Assembly (NCBI RefSeq): GCF_017565705.1
Contig: NZ_JAGDYL010000007.1
Span: forward strand, 1-64,000
Direction of reading: 5' to 3'
Source of the DNA: Leucobacter ruminantium
GTDB lineage: Bacteria > Actinomycetota > Actinomycetes > Actinomycetales > Microbacteriaceae
DNA length: 64,000 nt
Below, piece after piece: positions 42,871 through 51,672 of the stretch. The notes under the pieces were generated by a model. That model had not been told where the DNA came from, did not search any database, and worked only from the letters and a program-made list of their open reading frames with translations. Within the stretch, counting starts at the first letter, position 1, and each line of letters begins with the position of its first letter. The position numbers were made by a program, and so were the translations under genes.

Positions 42871-45800
42871 ATGTCAGTCAATGGTGCGCGCGTGTGGAAG
42901 CGCAGAAGCGGTGGGGGAGTAGCGGCGGCGCTGGCGCTGGTGCTCGCGGTCACGCTGTCGCCCGTCGGAACGGCGTGGGCGAACGAGGAGACGCCCGCTG
43001 CGGAGACCGACGTCGTGACCGAGCAGCCAGGCGGAGAGACCGGTGCCACTGCAGGCGAGAAGTTGGCGGCCGAGGGTGAGGGATCCGGCGAGACGCCGAG
43101 CGAGTCCGGTCCCGCCGACGACGTGACGAACGACCCCCACGCGGGGCACGACGCCGTCGGGCCGCACGCGGACTACCCGAACGACCCGCACGACAGCTAC
43201 GCCGACTGCGTCGAGAAGTCGGACGCCTTCGGCCACGGGCTCTGCGCATTCCTCGAGCAGACCGACGGCACGCCCGACTGGGATCACCTCGACGACGCGA
43301 ACGACAACGGCGTCGTGCGCACGAACGACCTGATCACCTACACGGTGAGCGTCTGGTCGAAGGGCGGGCACGCGAACGGGTGGTTCACGCTCGAGCTGCC
43401 CCGGGGCGTCGTGCTCGAGTCGATCCCCGGCAACTGTCTCGCCGATTCGACGTTGACGCCTACGGCCGCGCAGATCGGCGAGCCCGCTGTGCCGCTCACG
43501 GGCACGTCATGGCAGGATCTGCCCGCGCAGACACTCGTCTGCAACGTCGGTCCGCAGGGCGACTCGGTGAACAAGTACGACGTCACGGTCAAGGTGCGCC
43601 CCGAGGTGCCCGCGGGCACCGAGCTCGAGGCCACCGCGCACGTGCAGTGCTCGACGGGCGGCGACCACTTCACGAACCCGGTCGAAGCCGACGTCGTCGC
43701 CGAGCCCCGCTACGACATCTCGAAGAACAGCTTCAACCCGCTGCCCGACGACGGCAGCGACCTGAACAACGGCCCGATCAACTTCGACAATGCCCGCGTC
43801 TTCCCGTGCTCCTTCGACGCGTCGATGACCTGCACGAACATCATGTACTCGCTGTGGATCTCCACACCGAAGGGCGGCAAGGGCGTCTCGCCGGCGACCG
43901 AGCTCTCGTTCGTCGAGGATCTGAGCCCCGAGAGCTTCTACGGCGATCCCGACATCACGAGCCACCCGAACTGGAGCGACGACTTCCGCCCGCGGTTGAA
44001 GATCACCAACGGTACTACGGGTGGTCGTGCGATCAACGGTGTGAACACGCGGAGCTATCCGAGCACTCGCGAGAAGGGCGTGCGTTTCAGCGGAACCCCG
44101 CAGCTCACCCCGGGGCCGACGGAGGATCCGGGCGACGGGCGCTACGAGGTGCGTATCACCGACGCCGACCTCTCTGCTTGGACGGTGCCCACCACGAACG
44201 ACTGGGGGCAGCCCATCCCGAACACGGGCGGCGGCGTCGTCAATCTCGACGCCATCGTCGAGATTCCGCGCGAGGCACTGTTCGCGCTCGGCACGCCGAA
44301 CGGCGATGGCAGCTCGACGCTGCGCACCGTCAACAGCTACACCGACTTCGAGGTCACCGACATCGCGGGTCAGCCGAACGCCGCAGACGCCGACACCCCG
44401 CGCAACAACACCCGCACCGCCGATCTGCGCGCGGCCCGCGGGCAGGGCGACCGCGGATTCGGCAAGAGCTTCGTCGGCATCCCGAACGTCACCCAGAACG
44501 GGACCGACATCAACCTGTCTCCTGACCGGCCGTGGCAGAAGCCCTACGTGATCGGAGAGGGCCAGCTCGTCGGATCGCGGCTGCAGATCAACCGGACCCG
44601 CGCGGCCGAGGCCGACCGGCCGGGCATGACCGCGCTCGCCTGCGACTACTGGGACCCGGCTCAGTTCACGATCGAGCCCGGCAGCTACGGGCCGATGACC
44701 TCGCCCTCGAACGGCGAGCCCGTGTGGAACATGACGCGGAACACCGGCACGACCGAGCTGCGCAGGGTGCAGTACGGCGTGCACGACTTCACCCCCGACC
44801 CGGCGCTGCCGGGCGGCGTGACGAGCCCGATGCCCTCTAACTGCGAAGACTCGCGCATCATCTGGTACGACTCGCTCGACGCGGTGCCGACCGGTCGACA
44901 GGCCGTGGGCGCCGTGCGCGTGCTCGTGACACTCACCCCCGATGCGCAGGGCAACGCCTACGCCAACATCGGCATCGCGCTGCGCTCGACGACGACTCAG
45001 CGCCCCGACAACACGGTCATGCCGAACTACGCCGGCTACCGCTTCGACTACCACACGGTCGACGACGAGCCGACGTGGGAGGAGGGGCTCGCCATGCCCA
45101 GCAAGGGCAACGGGCGCCAGCCGATCAACGGTGACCCTGGCGACTACCGTGCCGACAACCACACCGGAACCTTCGGCGATCGCGTGGTCTCGGGTGCGCT
45201 CTACTCGTTCATCGAGAAAGAGGTCAAGAACCGGACGGGCGAATGGCGCAGCTCGGTTCAGTCGTTCGCCGGCGGACAGACCGCCGACTTCCGCCTGATA
45301 CCGCGGCTGTACTCGGTTGCACCGACGGCCCGCTCCGAGAGGGCCGTGGTCGAAGACTGCATTCCGGCCGGCTTCACGATCGAGTCGTCGAACCGCTCGT
45401 ACAGCCTCGTGCGCCCGAGCACGGCGACTCTCACCTGCTCCGCCGACGCGACCTACGTCTCCTGGGATCTCGGCGCGCACGACGTCACGACGAGCGGCCT
45501 CACGCTCCCCGCCATCGAATACACCGTGAGCATCTCGCGCTTCGCGGCGACGGGGCTGCACCGCAACACGGCGCGCGTGCTCGCCCAGGGAGATCCCGCG
45601 TCGAGCAACCCCGCGGCTTTCCCGCGCGTCACCGACACGCTCGACGTGCAGATCGACGCGAGCCGGGGCGTCTTCCTCGAGAAGTCGACCCTGCCCGACT
45701 CGCTCGTGACGAGCGCGAACCGGCCGGGGCAGGCGACGAACCAGCTCACCTCGTGGGAAGTACGCCTCGGCAACCTCGGCTTCACGGGGCCGGGCAACGT

Positions 45801-48168
45801 CGACATCATCGACACGCTGCCGACCGCATCGGGCAGCGAGGGCAATGAGTTCCACGGCACCATGCGCTTCGCGGGTGTCTCGCTCACCGACCCCGGTACG
45901 GGCGACCCGTCGGGTGCGCGTTCGACGTTCTACTACACGACCGCGGCGTCGTTCGACGAGAACCCCGAGCACGCCTCGAACTGGGAGAACGGCGACGTGA
46001 CCGCGATGTGGCAGCCGATTCCGGCCGCGGGGCTCGCGCCCGAGGTCGCCGCGCAGGTCACGGGCATCCGCCTCATGCGCACCGGATCCTTCGACAACGG
46101 CGAGCAGCTCGCCTTCCGCCTCGACATGACGGGCGTCGGCAACCGGGCCGGCGACACCTACCGCAACACCACGCGGGCGGTGGCGCACCAGGGCCTCGAG
46201 AACCTCGTGATGAGCAGTCGTGCGAACTCCGAGGTCGTCTCGTCGACGATCGGCGACATCGTGTGGTGGGATCTGAACCGCAACGGCGTGCAAGACGACT
46301 ACGCGGGCCAGCCCGAGCCGGGCGCCGCCGGTGTCACCGTGCGCCTGACCGGCACCGACGACCTCGGCAACACGATCTCGCTCGAGACCGCGACGAACGC
46401 AGACGGCAAGTACGACTTCGGCGCGCTGCGCCCGTCGAGCGGCGCCGGATACGTCGTGACCTTCGTCGCACCGAACGGCGCGACGTTCACGCAGAAGCAT
46501 GCCGCCGCGGCGACGCCCGGAACCGACTCCGACGCGACCCCCGCGACCGGTGCCTCCGACGCCGTGGTGCTCGCCGCCGACTCGTCGAACCTCGACATCG
46601 ACGCCGGTCTGCTGGCGAACGGATCCCTCGTGATCGACAAGCAGTTCCGCGGAGTCGGCGTGCAGCCCTTCGCTGGCGGCGACTCGTTGACCTTCGACGT
46701 GGTCTGCACCTTCGAGGGCGCGCCCGTGTACGACGACGAGGTGACGCTCGAGGTACCCGCCGGGGCGAGCGCGGTGCAGTCGCAGCCCATCGCGGGCCTG
46801 CCGGCCTTCGCCGAGTGCACGATCACCGAGACCGGCGCGGGCAAGGCCGACGAGGCCGCGGCTCCGGTGACGGTCACGATCCCTCGCGGCGGTCAGACGC
46901 AGCAGGTCACCGCGTCGCTGACGAACTACTACTCGGCGGGAACCATCCGGATCACCAAGCTGCTCGAGGGCGGCGAGACCGCGGTCGAGGCCGCAGCCGA
47001 GCGCAGCTTCGAGATCCTCGTGACCTGCCAGGTGGAGCGCGACGGCGACAGGGTCGACGTGCACTCTCAGCGCGTGACCTTCACCGGCGCTGGGTCGAAG
47101 CTGCTCGAAGACGCGAACGGGGATCCCGTGCGTCTGCCGCTCGGCGCGACCTGCTTCGCTGAGGAGACGGAGAACGGCGGCGCGTCCGGGGTGGAGATCG
47201 ACCACGACTCCTTCGACACAGGAGTGGAGGTCGTCTCCGGCAACCCCGACCGGCTGCAGGAGCTCGCAATCACCGCGCTCAACACCTTCGAACTGCCCGA
47301 GGGATCGCTCCTGATCAACAAGCTGCTCGAAGGCGAGGGCGTGAAGCCCTTCGCCGGCGGCGACAGCCTCGTCTTCGACGTGGCGTGCACGCTCGACGGT
47401 GAGACGGTGTTCGAGCAGGAGGTCACCCTCGAGGCCGCCGCCGGTGCGACCGCGGTGCTCTCGGGCACCCTGGGGCCGATCCCGGCGTCCGCCTCGTGCA
47501 CGATCACGGAGATCGGGCACGGCGATGCCGACGGCCCGGCCGCACCCGTGACGGTCGAGATCCCCTGGAACGCGACCGCCTGGACCTCGGGCGAGGCGAC
47601 CGCATCGCTGACGAACTACTACTCCGTGGGCACTGTCGCGCTCACGAAGGAGCTCGCCGGCGAGCAGCAGGCGATCTCTGCCGTGGCCGACACCGTCTTC
47701 GAGATCCGAGTCACCTGCCAGGTGGAGGAGACCGGACCCGAGGGCGTGGTGCGCTCGACCCTGTACTCGGGGCCGGTGAAGATCAGAGGCGGCCAGACCA
47801 AGCTGCTCGTCGATGACGCCGACGAGCCTCGTTACCTGCCGCTCGACGCCCGCTGTTTCGGAGTCGAGACCGATGACGGCGGTGCCGTGAAGAAGTCGAT
47901 CGATCGGGATTCGTTCGAGAACGCCGCGACGGTGACCTCGGGCAGCCCGGATGAGCTGCAGCAGCTCACCATCACGGCGGTCAACACTTTCGAGTGCACC
48001 GAGGCCCTCTGCCCGAAGCCGAGGGGGCCGATTCCCGGCCTGGCGGCGACGGGTGCACAGCTCGGCGGTATCGCGAGTATCGCAGCGGCTCTGCTCGCTG
48101 CGGGCGCGATCCTGCTGATCAGGCGACGCCGGGAGGTTTCCTCAGGCCCCCACCCCGGAAACCTCTGA
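42871..48168 (+). CDS. large cell-wall-anchored surface protein B (SdrD-B-like plus four DUF5979-like domains)
   Basis: The 1765-aa exported protein has a signal peptide (basic start, AAALALVLAVTLSPVGTAWA). A Glu/Thr-rich linker leads to a DUF11-like domain (NDNGVVRTNDLITYTVSVWSK, ~148) and a long beta stalk. An SdrD B-like domain (IGDIVWWDLNRNGVQDDYAG) begins near 1127. Four DUF5979-like domains start near 1251, 1357, 1478 and 1587, in an A-B-A-B pattern. The sorting signal LAATG is at 1724-1728, followed by a hydrophobic helix and RRRR, a sortase-E-type LAxTG motif. It is homologous to protein A, which has one A-B pair. It follows the fused sigma factor. A rod-like surface adhesin is inferred. 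Confidence 0.87.
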   Translation: MSVNGARVWKRRSGGGVAAALALVLAVTLSPVGTAWANEETPAAETDVVTEQPGGETGATAGEKLAAEGEGSGETPSESGPADDVTNDPHAGHDAVGPHADYPNDPHDSYADCVEKSDAFGHGLCAFLEQTDGTPDWDHLDDANDNGVVRTNDLITYTVSVWSKGGHANGWFTLELPRGVVLESIPGNCLADSTLTPTAAQIGEPAVPLTGTSWQDLPAQTLVCNVGPQGDSVNKYDVTVKVRPEVPAGTELEATAHVQCSTGGDHFTNPVEADVVAEPRYDISKNSFNPLPDDGSDLNNGPINFDNARVFPCSFDASMTCTNIMYSLWISTPKGGKGVSPATELSFVEDLSPESFYGDPDITSHPNWSDDFRPRLKITNGTTGGRAINGVNTRSYPSTREKGVRFSGTPQLTPGPTEDPGDGRYEVRITDADLSAWTVPTTNDWGQPIPNTGGGVVNLDAIVEIPREALFALGTPNGDGSSTLRTVNSYTDFEVTDIAGQPNAADADTPRNNTRTADLRAARGQGDRGFGKSFVGIPNVTQNGTDINLSPDRPWQKPYVIGEGQLVGSRLQINRTRAAEADRPGMTALACDYWDPAQFTIEPGSYGPMTSPSNGEPVWNMTRNTGTTELRRVQYGVHDFTPDPALPGGVTSPMPSNCEDSRIIWYDSLDAVPTGRQAVGAVRVLVTLTPDAQGNAYANIGIALRSTTTQRPDNTVMPNYAGYRFDYHTVDDEPTWEEGLAMPSKGNGRQPINGDPGDYRADNHTGTFGDRVVSGALYSFIEKEVKNRTGEWRSSVQSFAGGQTADFRLIPRLYSVAPTARSERAVVEDCIPAGFTIESSNRSYSLVRPSTATLTCSADATYVSWDLGAHDVTTSGLTLPAIEYTVSISRFAATGLHRNTARVLAQGDPASSNPAAFPRVTDTLDVQIDASRGVFLEKSTLPDSLVTSANRPGQATNQLTSWEVRLGNLGFTGPGNVDIIDTLPTASGSEGNEFHGTMRFAGVSLTDPGTGDPSGARSTFYYTTAASFDENPEHASNWENGDVTAMWQPIPAAGLAPEVAAQVTGIRLMRTGSFDNGEQLAFRLDMTGVGNRAGDTYRNTTRAVAHQGLENLVMSSRANSEVVSSTIGDIVWWDLNRNGVQDDYAGQPEPGAAGVTVRLTGTDDLGNTISLETATNADGKYDFGALRPSSGAGYVVTFVAPNGATFTQKHAAAATPGTDSDATPATGASDAVVLAADSSNLDIDAGLLANGSLVIDKQFRGVGVQPFAGGDSLTFDVVCTFEGAPVYDDEVTLEVPAGASAVQSQPIAGLPAFAECTITETGAGKADEAAAPVTVTIPRGGQTQQVTASLTNYYSAGTIRITKLLEGGETAVEAAAERSFEILVTCQVERDGDRVDVHSQRVTFTGAGSKLLEDANGDPVRLPLGATCFAEETENGGASGVEIDHDSFDTGVEVVSGNPDRLQELAITALNTFELPEGSLLINKLLEGEGVKPFAGGDSLVFDVACTLDGETVFEQEVTLEAAAGATAVLSGTLGPIPASASCTITEIGHGDADGPAAPVTVEIPWNATAWTSGEATASLTNYYSVGTVALTKELAGEQQAISAVADTVFEIRVTCQVEETGPEGVVRSTLYSGPVKIRGGQTKLLVDDADEPRYLPLDARCFGVETDDGGAVKKSIDRDSFENAATVTSGSPDELQQLTITAVNTFECTEALCPKPRGPIPGLAATGAQLGGIASIAAALLAAGAILLIRRRREVSSGPHPGNL
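46621..47994 (+). repeat. tandem A-B module duplication inside surface protein B
   Basis: Codons 1251-1477 and 1478-1708 encode two successive A-B pairs of DUF5979-like domains. Each A domain ends in 'ASLTNYYS', each B domain contains 'F-EI-VTCQVE', and each ends 'ITA(L/V)NTFE'. The DNA TGACGAACTACTACTC recurs at 46919, 47609 and also at 8842 in surface protein A. Confidence 0.75.
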
Positions 48169-48199
48169 CGTCGAACGGGAGCCGAACTTCAACTCTCGA

Positions 48200-48241
48200 C
48201 ATCATCCTCCCACCCGGGCGCTCCCAGCCCGGTGGATGATG
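48200..48241. terminator. terminator after surface protein B
   Basis: CATCATCC-CCACCCGGGC pairs with GCCCGGTGGATGATG (bulged), loop GCTCCCA, 31 bp after the stop codon. Confidence 0.7.
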
Positions 48242-48261
48242 CCGAGTGCGGACCCCGAGGG

Positions 48262-48297
48262 CCGCACGACGACCGCCCCCCAAAGGTCGTCGTGCGG
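48262..48297. terminator. second strong hairpin upstream of tRNA-Lys
   Basis: Perfect 13-bp arms CCGCACGACGACC / GGTCGTCGTGCGG have a 10-nt loop. It may be a back-up terminator for surface protein B or a structure insulating the tRNA promoter. Confidence 0.6.
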
Positions 48298-48427
48298 TCC
48301 GTCCGCGTATTCGACGAGGTGACGCGGAGATCCGGTAACGGCGCCCAGCGTCACCCTGTCGCGTCTCGAGCGACGGCCTGCGCCCGCGCCGGGCGGGACT
48401 CCCTCCATGCTCTAAGCTAGAGCGAGC

Positions 48428-48500
48428 GCCCCTATAGCTCAGTTGGTAGAGCTGCTGACTTTTAATCAGTAGGTCCCGGGTTCGAGTCCTGGTGGGGGCA
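48428..48500 (+). tRNA. tRNA-Lys (anticodon TTT)
   Basis: The 73-nt cloverleaf has acceptor GCCCCTA / TGGGGGC with one G-T pair, D-arm AGCTCAGTTGGTAGAGCT, anticodon stem-loop CTGACTTTTAATCAG (loop CTTTTAA, anticodon TTT), T-arm CCCGGGTTCGAGTCCTGG and discriminator A. The CCA tail is not encoded. A hairpin follows within 12 bp. Confidence 0.95.
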
Positions 48501-48511
48501 CAGGTTTCAGG

Positions 48512-48532
48512 GGGTGAAGCAGCGCTTCACCC
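48512..48532 (+). terminator. terminator after tRNA-Lys
   Basis: A perfect 9-bp stem GGGTGAAGC / GCTTCACCC with a 3-nt loop starts 12 bp past the tRNA. The remaining ~180 bp to the aldo/keto reductase gene hold small GC-rich hairpins but no gene that I can support. Confidence 0.75.
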
Positions 48533-48712
48533 AAGCTGTGCCCGCGGGCCCACTGGCCCGCCCCAAGTGGCGAGGCTCGAACTTTGCCCCGTCCGGGGCA
48601 CTGTTCGGGCCTCGTCTGCACCTGCCGCCCAGTTCAGGCGTTCTGACAACGGCTCTAACGCCGAACCGCAGCTCGGGCCGCGGATTCGGTGCCCGGCTAG
48701 GTCCACCGCCGA

Positions 48713-49537
48713 TCACCCGTTGAAGGTCGAGGGGTGGGGGCCGGTGCGGCCGTCGCGCTCGAGGCCGTCGAGCGCGGCGAGCTCGTCGGCGGTGAGCTCG
48801 AAGTCGAAGACGTCGAGGTTCTCGGCGATGCGCGCGGGCGTGACCGACTTCGGGATCACGACGCGACCCTGCTGCAGGTGCCAGCGGAGCACCACCTGGG
48901 CGGGTGTCCTGCCGTGGCGCTCGGCGATCGTGACGACCGCCTCCTCGCGCAGCACTGAGCCCTGCGCGAGCGGGCTCCACGCCTCGGTCACGATCCCGCG
49001 GGCGGCGTTCGCGGCCACGGTCTCGCGATTCTGCAGCGCAGGGTGCAGCTCGATCTGATTGATCGCGGGTACGAGATCGCTCACCGTGGCGAGCCGGTCG
49101 AGGTGCTCGGGGAGGAAGTTCGAGACGCCGACCGCGCCCACGCGGCCGTCGGCGGCGAGCTGCGCGAGCGCCCGCCAAGCCTCGAGGTAGGAGTCGCTCG
49201 CGGGGGCCGGCCAGTGGATGAGGAACAGGTCGAGCCGATCGAGACCGAGCCGCTGGAGCGAGGCCTCGTATCCGCGCAGCGCGTGGTCGTAATCGAGCGA
49301 GTCGATCCAGAGCTTCGATGTGACGAACAGTTCGTCGCGGGCGATGCCCGACTCGGCGATCGCGCGGCCGACGCCCGACTCGTTGCCGTAGATGGCCGCC
49401 GTGTCGATGCTGCGGTAGCCTGCCTCGAGCGCAGCGGTGACGGCCGCGGTCGTCTCGGCGTCGGGCACCTGGAAGACGCCGAAGCCGAGCTGGGGCATCT
49501 CGAGGCCGTTGTTCAGGGTGATGGTGGGGATGGTCAT
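48713..49537 (-). CDS. aldo/keto reductase (2,5-diketo-gluconate reductase-like)
   Basis: The 274-aa AKR barrel has the catalytic tetrad visible as Asp45 and Tyr50 (SIDTAAIYGNE), Lys75 region (VTSKLW) and His108 region (DLFLIHWP). The NADPH-binding end is 'VVIPKSVTPARIAENLDVFDFEL'. It reduces aldehydes or ketones with NADPH; the substrate is unknown. ATG 49537 follows AGAAGGAGCCATC. The MFS gene lies upstream in the same direction, so the two could be cotranscribed under the MarR regulator. Confidence 0.92.
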   Translation of the reverse strand: MTIPTITLNNGLEMPQLGFGVFQVPDAETTAAVTAALEAGYRSIDTAAIYGNESGVGRAIAESGIARDELFVTSKLWIDSLDYDHALRGYEASLQRLGLDRLDLFLIHWPAPASDSYLEAWRALAQLAADGRVGAVGVSNFLPEHLDRLATVSDLVPAINQIELHPALQNRETVAANAARGIVTEAWSPLAQGSVLREEAVVTIAERHGRTPAQVVLRWHLQQGRVVIPKSVTPARIAENLDVFDFELTADELAALDGLERDGRTGPHPSTFNG

Positions 49538-49563
49538 GATGGCTCCTTCTGAGGGTGGGATGG

Positions 49564-49592
49564 ATCCTGCGACTCGCTTCGCTCGCGCAGGA
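49564..49592. repeat. dispersed GACTCGCTTCGCTCGCGCA repeat
   Basis: GCGACTCGCTTCGCTCGCGCAGGACGAC, a short copy of the intergenic repeat family, lies between the MFS and aldo/keto reductase genes. Confidence 0.4.
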
Positions 49593-49603
49593 CGACGGTG
49601 GGA

Positions 49604-50797
49604 TCAGGCGGCGGCGAGCACGGGCTCGGGCACCACGGGCGCTGCCGAGGCGCGTGCGCGGGCGGAGACCGCGGCGATCATCATGACGACAAGGGCCGCG
49701 GCGGTGATGCCGGCTCCGATCCAGATGGGGGAGGTGTAGCCGAGGCCCGCGGCGATGCCGAGGCCGCCCGCCCAGGCGCCGAGCGCGTTGCCGACGTTGA
49801 AGGCTCCGATGTTCGCGCCGGAGGCGAGGGTCGGCGCCCCGCCGGCATACCGCATGATGCGGCTCTGCAGGCCGGGGACGGTGCCGAAGCCGAAGCCGCC
49901 CATGAGCACGAGGATCGCGACGACCGCCGGCTGCGACCCGGCAAGCAGGCCGAACGCGACGAGCACGACGGCGAGCGCGGTGATGAAGCCGATGAGCGTT
50001 CCGTCGATCGAACGGTCTGCGAGCTTGCCGCCCGCCCAGTTCCCCACGACGAGTCCGGCACCGAAGAGCACGAGCAGCCACGGCACGGCCGAGCTCGCGA
50101 ACCCGGTGACGCCCGTGAGCGTGTACGCGATGTAGGTGAACGCGCCGAACATGCCGCCGTAGGCGAGCACCGTGACGGTGAGCGAGGACCAGACCTGGCC
50201 CGATCGGAACGCCCCGAGTTCGCTGCGCAGGCTGACCTGCTCGCTCGTGGGGCGCGGCGCGGTGACGAGCGCGGCAATGCCGGCGAAGGCGAGCACGCCG
50301 ATGCCCGAGATGGCCCAGAACGTCGCACGCCAACCGAACTGCTGTCCGAGGAAGGTGCCGAACGGCACGCCGAACACGTTGGCGGCGGTGAGGCCCGTGA
50401 ACATGATCGCGATCGCACCGGCCTGCTTCTCGGGGGCGACGAGGCCCGCGGCGACGACGGAGCCGATCCCGAAGAACGCCCCGTGACTGAGCGCGGCGAC
50501 CACGCGGCCGACCATCGCGAGCTCGTAGCCCGTCGCGGTGGCGGTGAGCAGGTTGCCGACGATGAAGAGCACGACGAGCCCGAGCAGCACGGGTTTGCGC
50601 GGCAGCCGGGTCGTCGCGGCCGTCAGCCCGAGGGCGCCGGCGACCACGCCGAGCGCGTATCCCGAGATGAGCCAGCCCGCGGCCGACTCCGTGACGCCGA
50701 GGTCGGTCGCGACCTCGGGCAGCAGGCCCATGATGACAAACTCGGTGAGGCCGATCCCGAACGCTCCGAGCGCGAGGGCGATGAGTCCCAGTGGCAT
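49604..50797 (-). CDS. MFS transporter, DHA1 drug-exporter type (AraJ-like)
   Basis: The 397-aa protein has twelve predicted helices. It opens with 'ALALGAFGIGLTEFVIMGLLPEVATDLG', the DHA1 pattern of AraJ/YdhP/Cmx-like exporters. The loop 2-3 motif is 'ATTRLPRKPVLLGLV' and helix 4 reads 'RVVAALSHGAFFGIGSVVAAGLV'. ATG 50797 is chosen over an upstream in-frame start because homologues begin here; it lies close to the divergent marR promoter. The putative substrate is a hydrophobic drug or sugar-like compound; specificity is not readable. Confidence 0.88.
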   Translation of the reverse strand: MPLGLIALALGAFGIGLTEFVIMGLLPEVATDLGVTESAAGWLISGYALGVVAGALGLTAATTRLPRKPVLLGLVVLFIVGNLLTATATGYELAMVGRVVAALSHGAFFGIGSVVAAGLVAPEKQAGAIAIMFTGLTAANVFGVPFGTFLGQQFGWRATFWAISGIGVLAFAGIAALVTAPRPTSEQVSLRSELGAFRSGQVWSSLTVTVLAYGGMFGAFTYIAYTLTGVTGFASSAVPWLLVLFGAGLVVGNWAGGKLADRSIDGTLIGFITALAVVLVAFGLLAGSQPAVVAILVLMGGFGFGTVPGLQSRIMRYAGGAPTLASGANIGAFNVGNALGAWAGGLGIAAGLGYTSPIWIGAGITAAALVVMMIAAVSARARASAAPVVPEPVLAAA

Positions 50798-50826
50798 GTG
50801 ATGTTCCCGTTTCCTCTGGTAAAGTA

Positions 50827-50877
50827 TTTGCAAACGCGGGATATTGCGTCGCTGTACATGATCATTGCACACGCAAT
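50827..50877. promoter_or_regulatory. candidate MarR operator region between MFS and marR genes
   Basis: TTTGCAAA (50827-50834) and the palindrome ATTGC-ACAC-GCAAT (50864-50877) lie in an unusually AT-rich divergent spacer. Further TTGC/GCAA half-sites occur (TTGCGTC at 50844, GCAAGCAA near 50887). MarR proteins typically bind such palindromes overlapping both promoters. Confidence 0.5.
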
Positions 50878-50939
50878 TAATCTGCGCAAGCAACTATTGT
50901 TGGGCGCTCGACCGAGCGGGTGCCGGAAAGTCGGGAATC

Positions 50940-51389
50940 ATGGGTATCGCAGACGACGCCGTTGAGGTCCGTGCACGCGGGTGGCGCACCCTCGCCGCCC
51001 TGCACGCGCTCATCGAAGCGGAACTCGAGCGCGCGCTCACGGAATCGGCGCAGTTGTCTGTGGTGGAGTACACGGTGCTCGATGCGCTCAGCCGCCAGGA
51101 CGGATGGCACATGCGCATGCTGCAGCTCTCGCGTGCGACCGCGCTGAGCGCGAGTGCGACGACGCGTCTCGTGACCCGGCTCGAGGACCGCGGGTTGCTC
51201 ACCCGGGTCCTCTGCGCCGACGACCGGCGCGGCATCTACACCGAGCTCACCCAGGCCGGGCGAGAGCTCTACGAGCAGGCCCACCCGATCCACGACGAGA
51301 CCCTCGAGCGCACGCTCTCCGAGGCTGAGGAGCGGCCCGAGCTGGCTCCCGTCGTGCACGCGCTGCAGGAGGCCGGCATTCGAGCATGA
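50940..51389 (+). CDS. MarR-family transcriptional regulator
   Basis: The 149-aa winged-helix regulator contains 'LSVVEYTVLDALSRQDGWHMRMLQLSRATALSASATTRLVTRLEDRGLLTRVLCADDRRGIYTELTQAG', the MarR HTH and wing with the DRRG turn. It is divergent from the MFS exporter, a classic local-repressor arrangement, with palindromes between them. ATG 50940 is chosen because the frame before it runs through the operator region. The inducer is unknown. Confidence 0.9.
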   Translation: MGIADDAVEVRARGWRTLAALHALIEAELERALTESAQLSVVEYTVLDALSRQDGWHMRMLQLSRATALSASATTRLVTRLEDRGLLTRVLCADDRRGIYTELTQAGRELYEQAHPIHDETLERTLSEAEERPELAPVVHALQEAGIRA

Positions 51390-51413
51390 GGGCGCCGTCT
51401 CGGCAGGAGCGAG

Positions 51414-51524
51414 TCAGAAGATTCCGTCGACCGTGATGCCGCCGTCGACTCTGAGCACCTCGCCGTGTGCGAACGACGCATCGTTGGAGAGCGGGAAGGC
51501 GATGGCCTCACGACCGAATGGAGG
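51414..51524 (-). pseudogene. C-terminal remnant of an SDR-family oxidoreductase
   Basis: On the minus strand the last ~36 codons read PPFGREAIAFPLSNDASFAHG then EVLRVDGGITVDGIF, ending in a stop. This is the C-terminal helix and 'S(D/N)DASF..G.VL.VDGG' signature of short-chain dehydrogenases. The Rossmann core and catalytic YxxxK are absent upstream, so it is a decayed fragment. It lies in the spacer between marR and the 209-aa gene. Confidence 0.65.
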
Positions 51525-51672
51525 AAGCGCTCGGCGAAGATGCGGAGGACCCGCCGCTCTGCGCTCCGGGCCTCCTCCCAATCTAGCGCGTTCACCTGGG
51601 CCTCCGATCCACGCGCTGGGCTCGTTCCGGGCGTAGACTCGCCGGGTCCGTTCGAACCGCGAGAGGAGCATC

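Noticed and set aside
43507-47520. A very long open frame (~1337 codons) on the minus strand inside surface protein B
   Set aside because: It is antisense to a well-supported gene and reads as Arg/Val/His/Gly-rich shadow sequence with no domain. High GC suppresses stop codons, so such frames are expected.
48533-48712. Possible small gene or attachment-site scar after tRNA-Lys
   Set aside because: There is no repeat of the tRNA 3' end, no integrase, and only short GC hairpins; nothing supports a gene or an integrated element.
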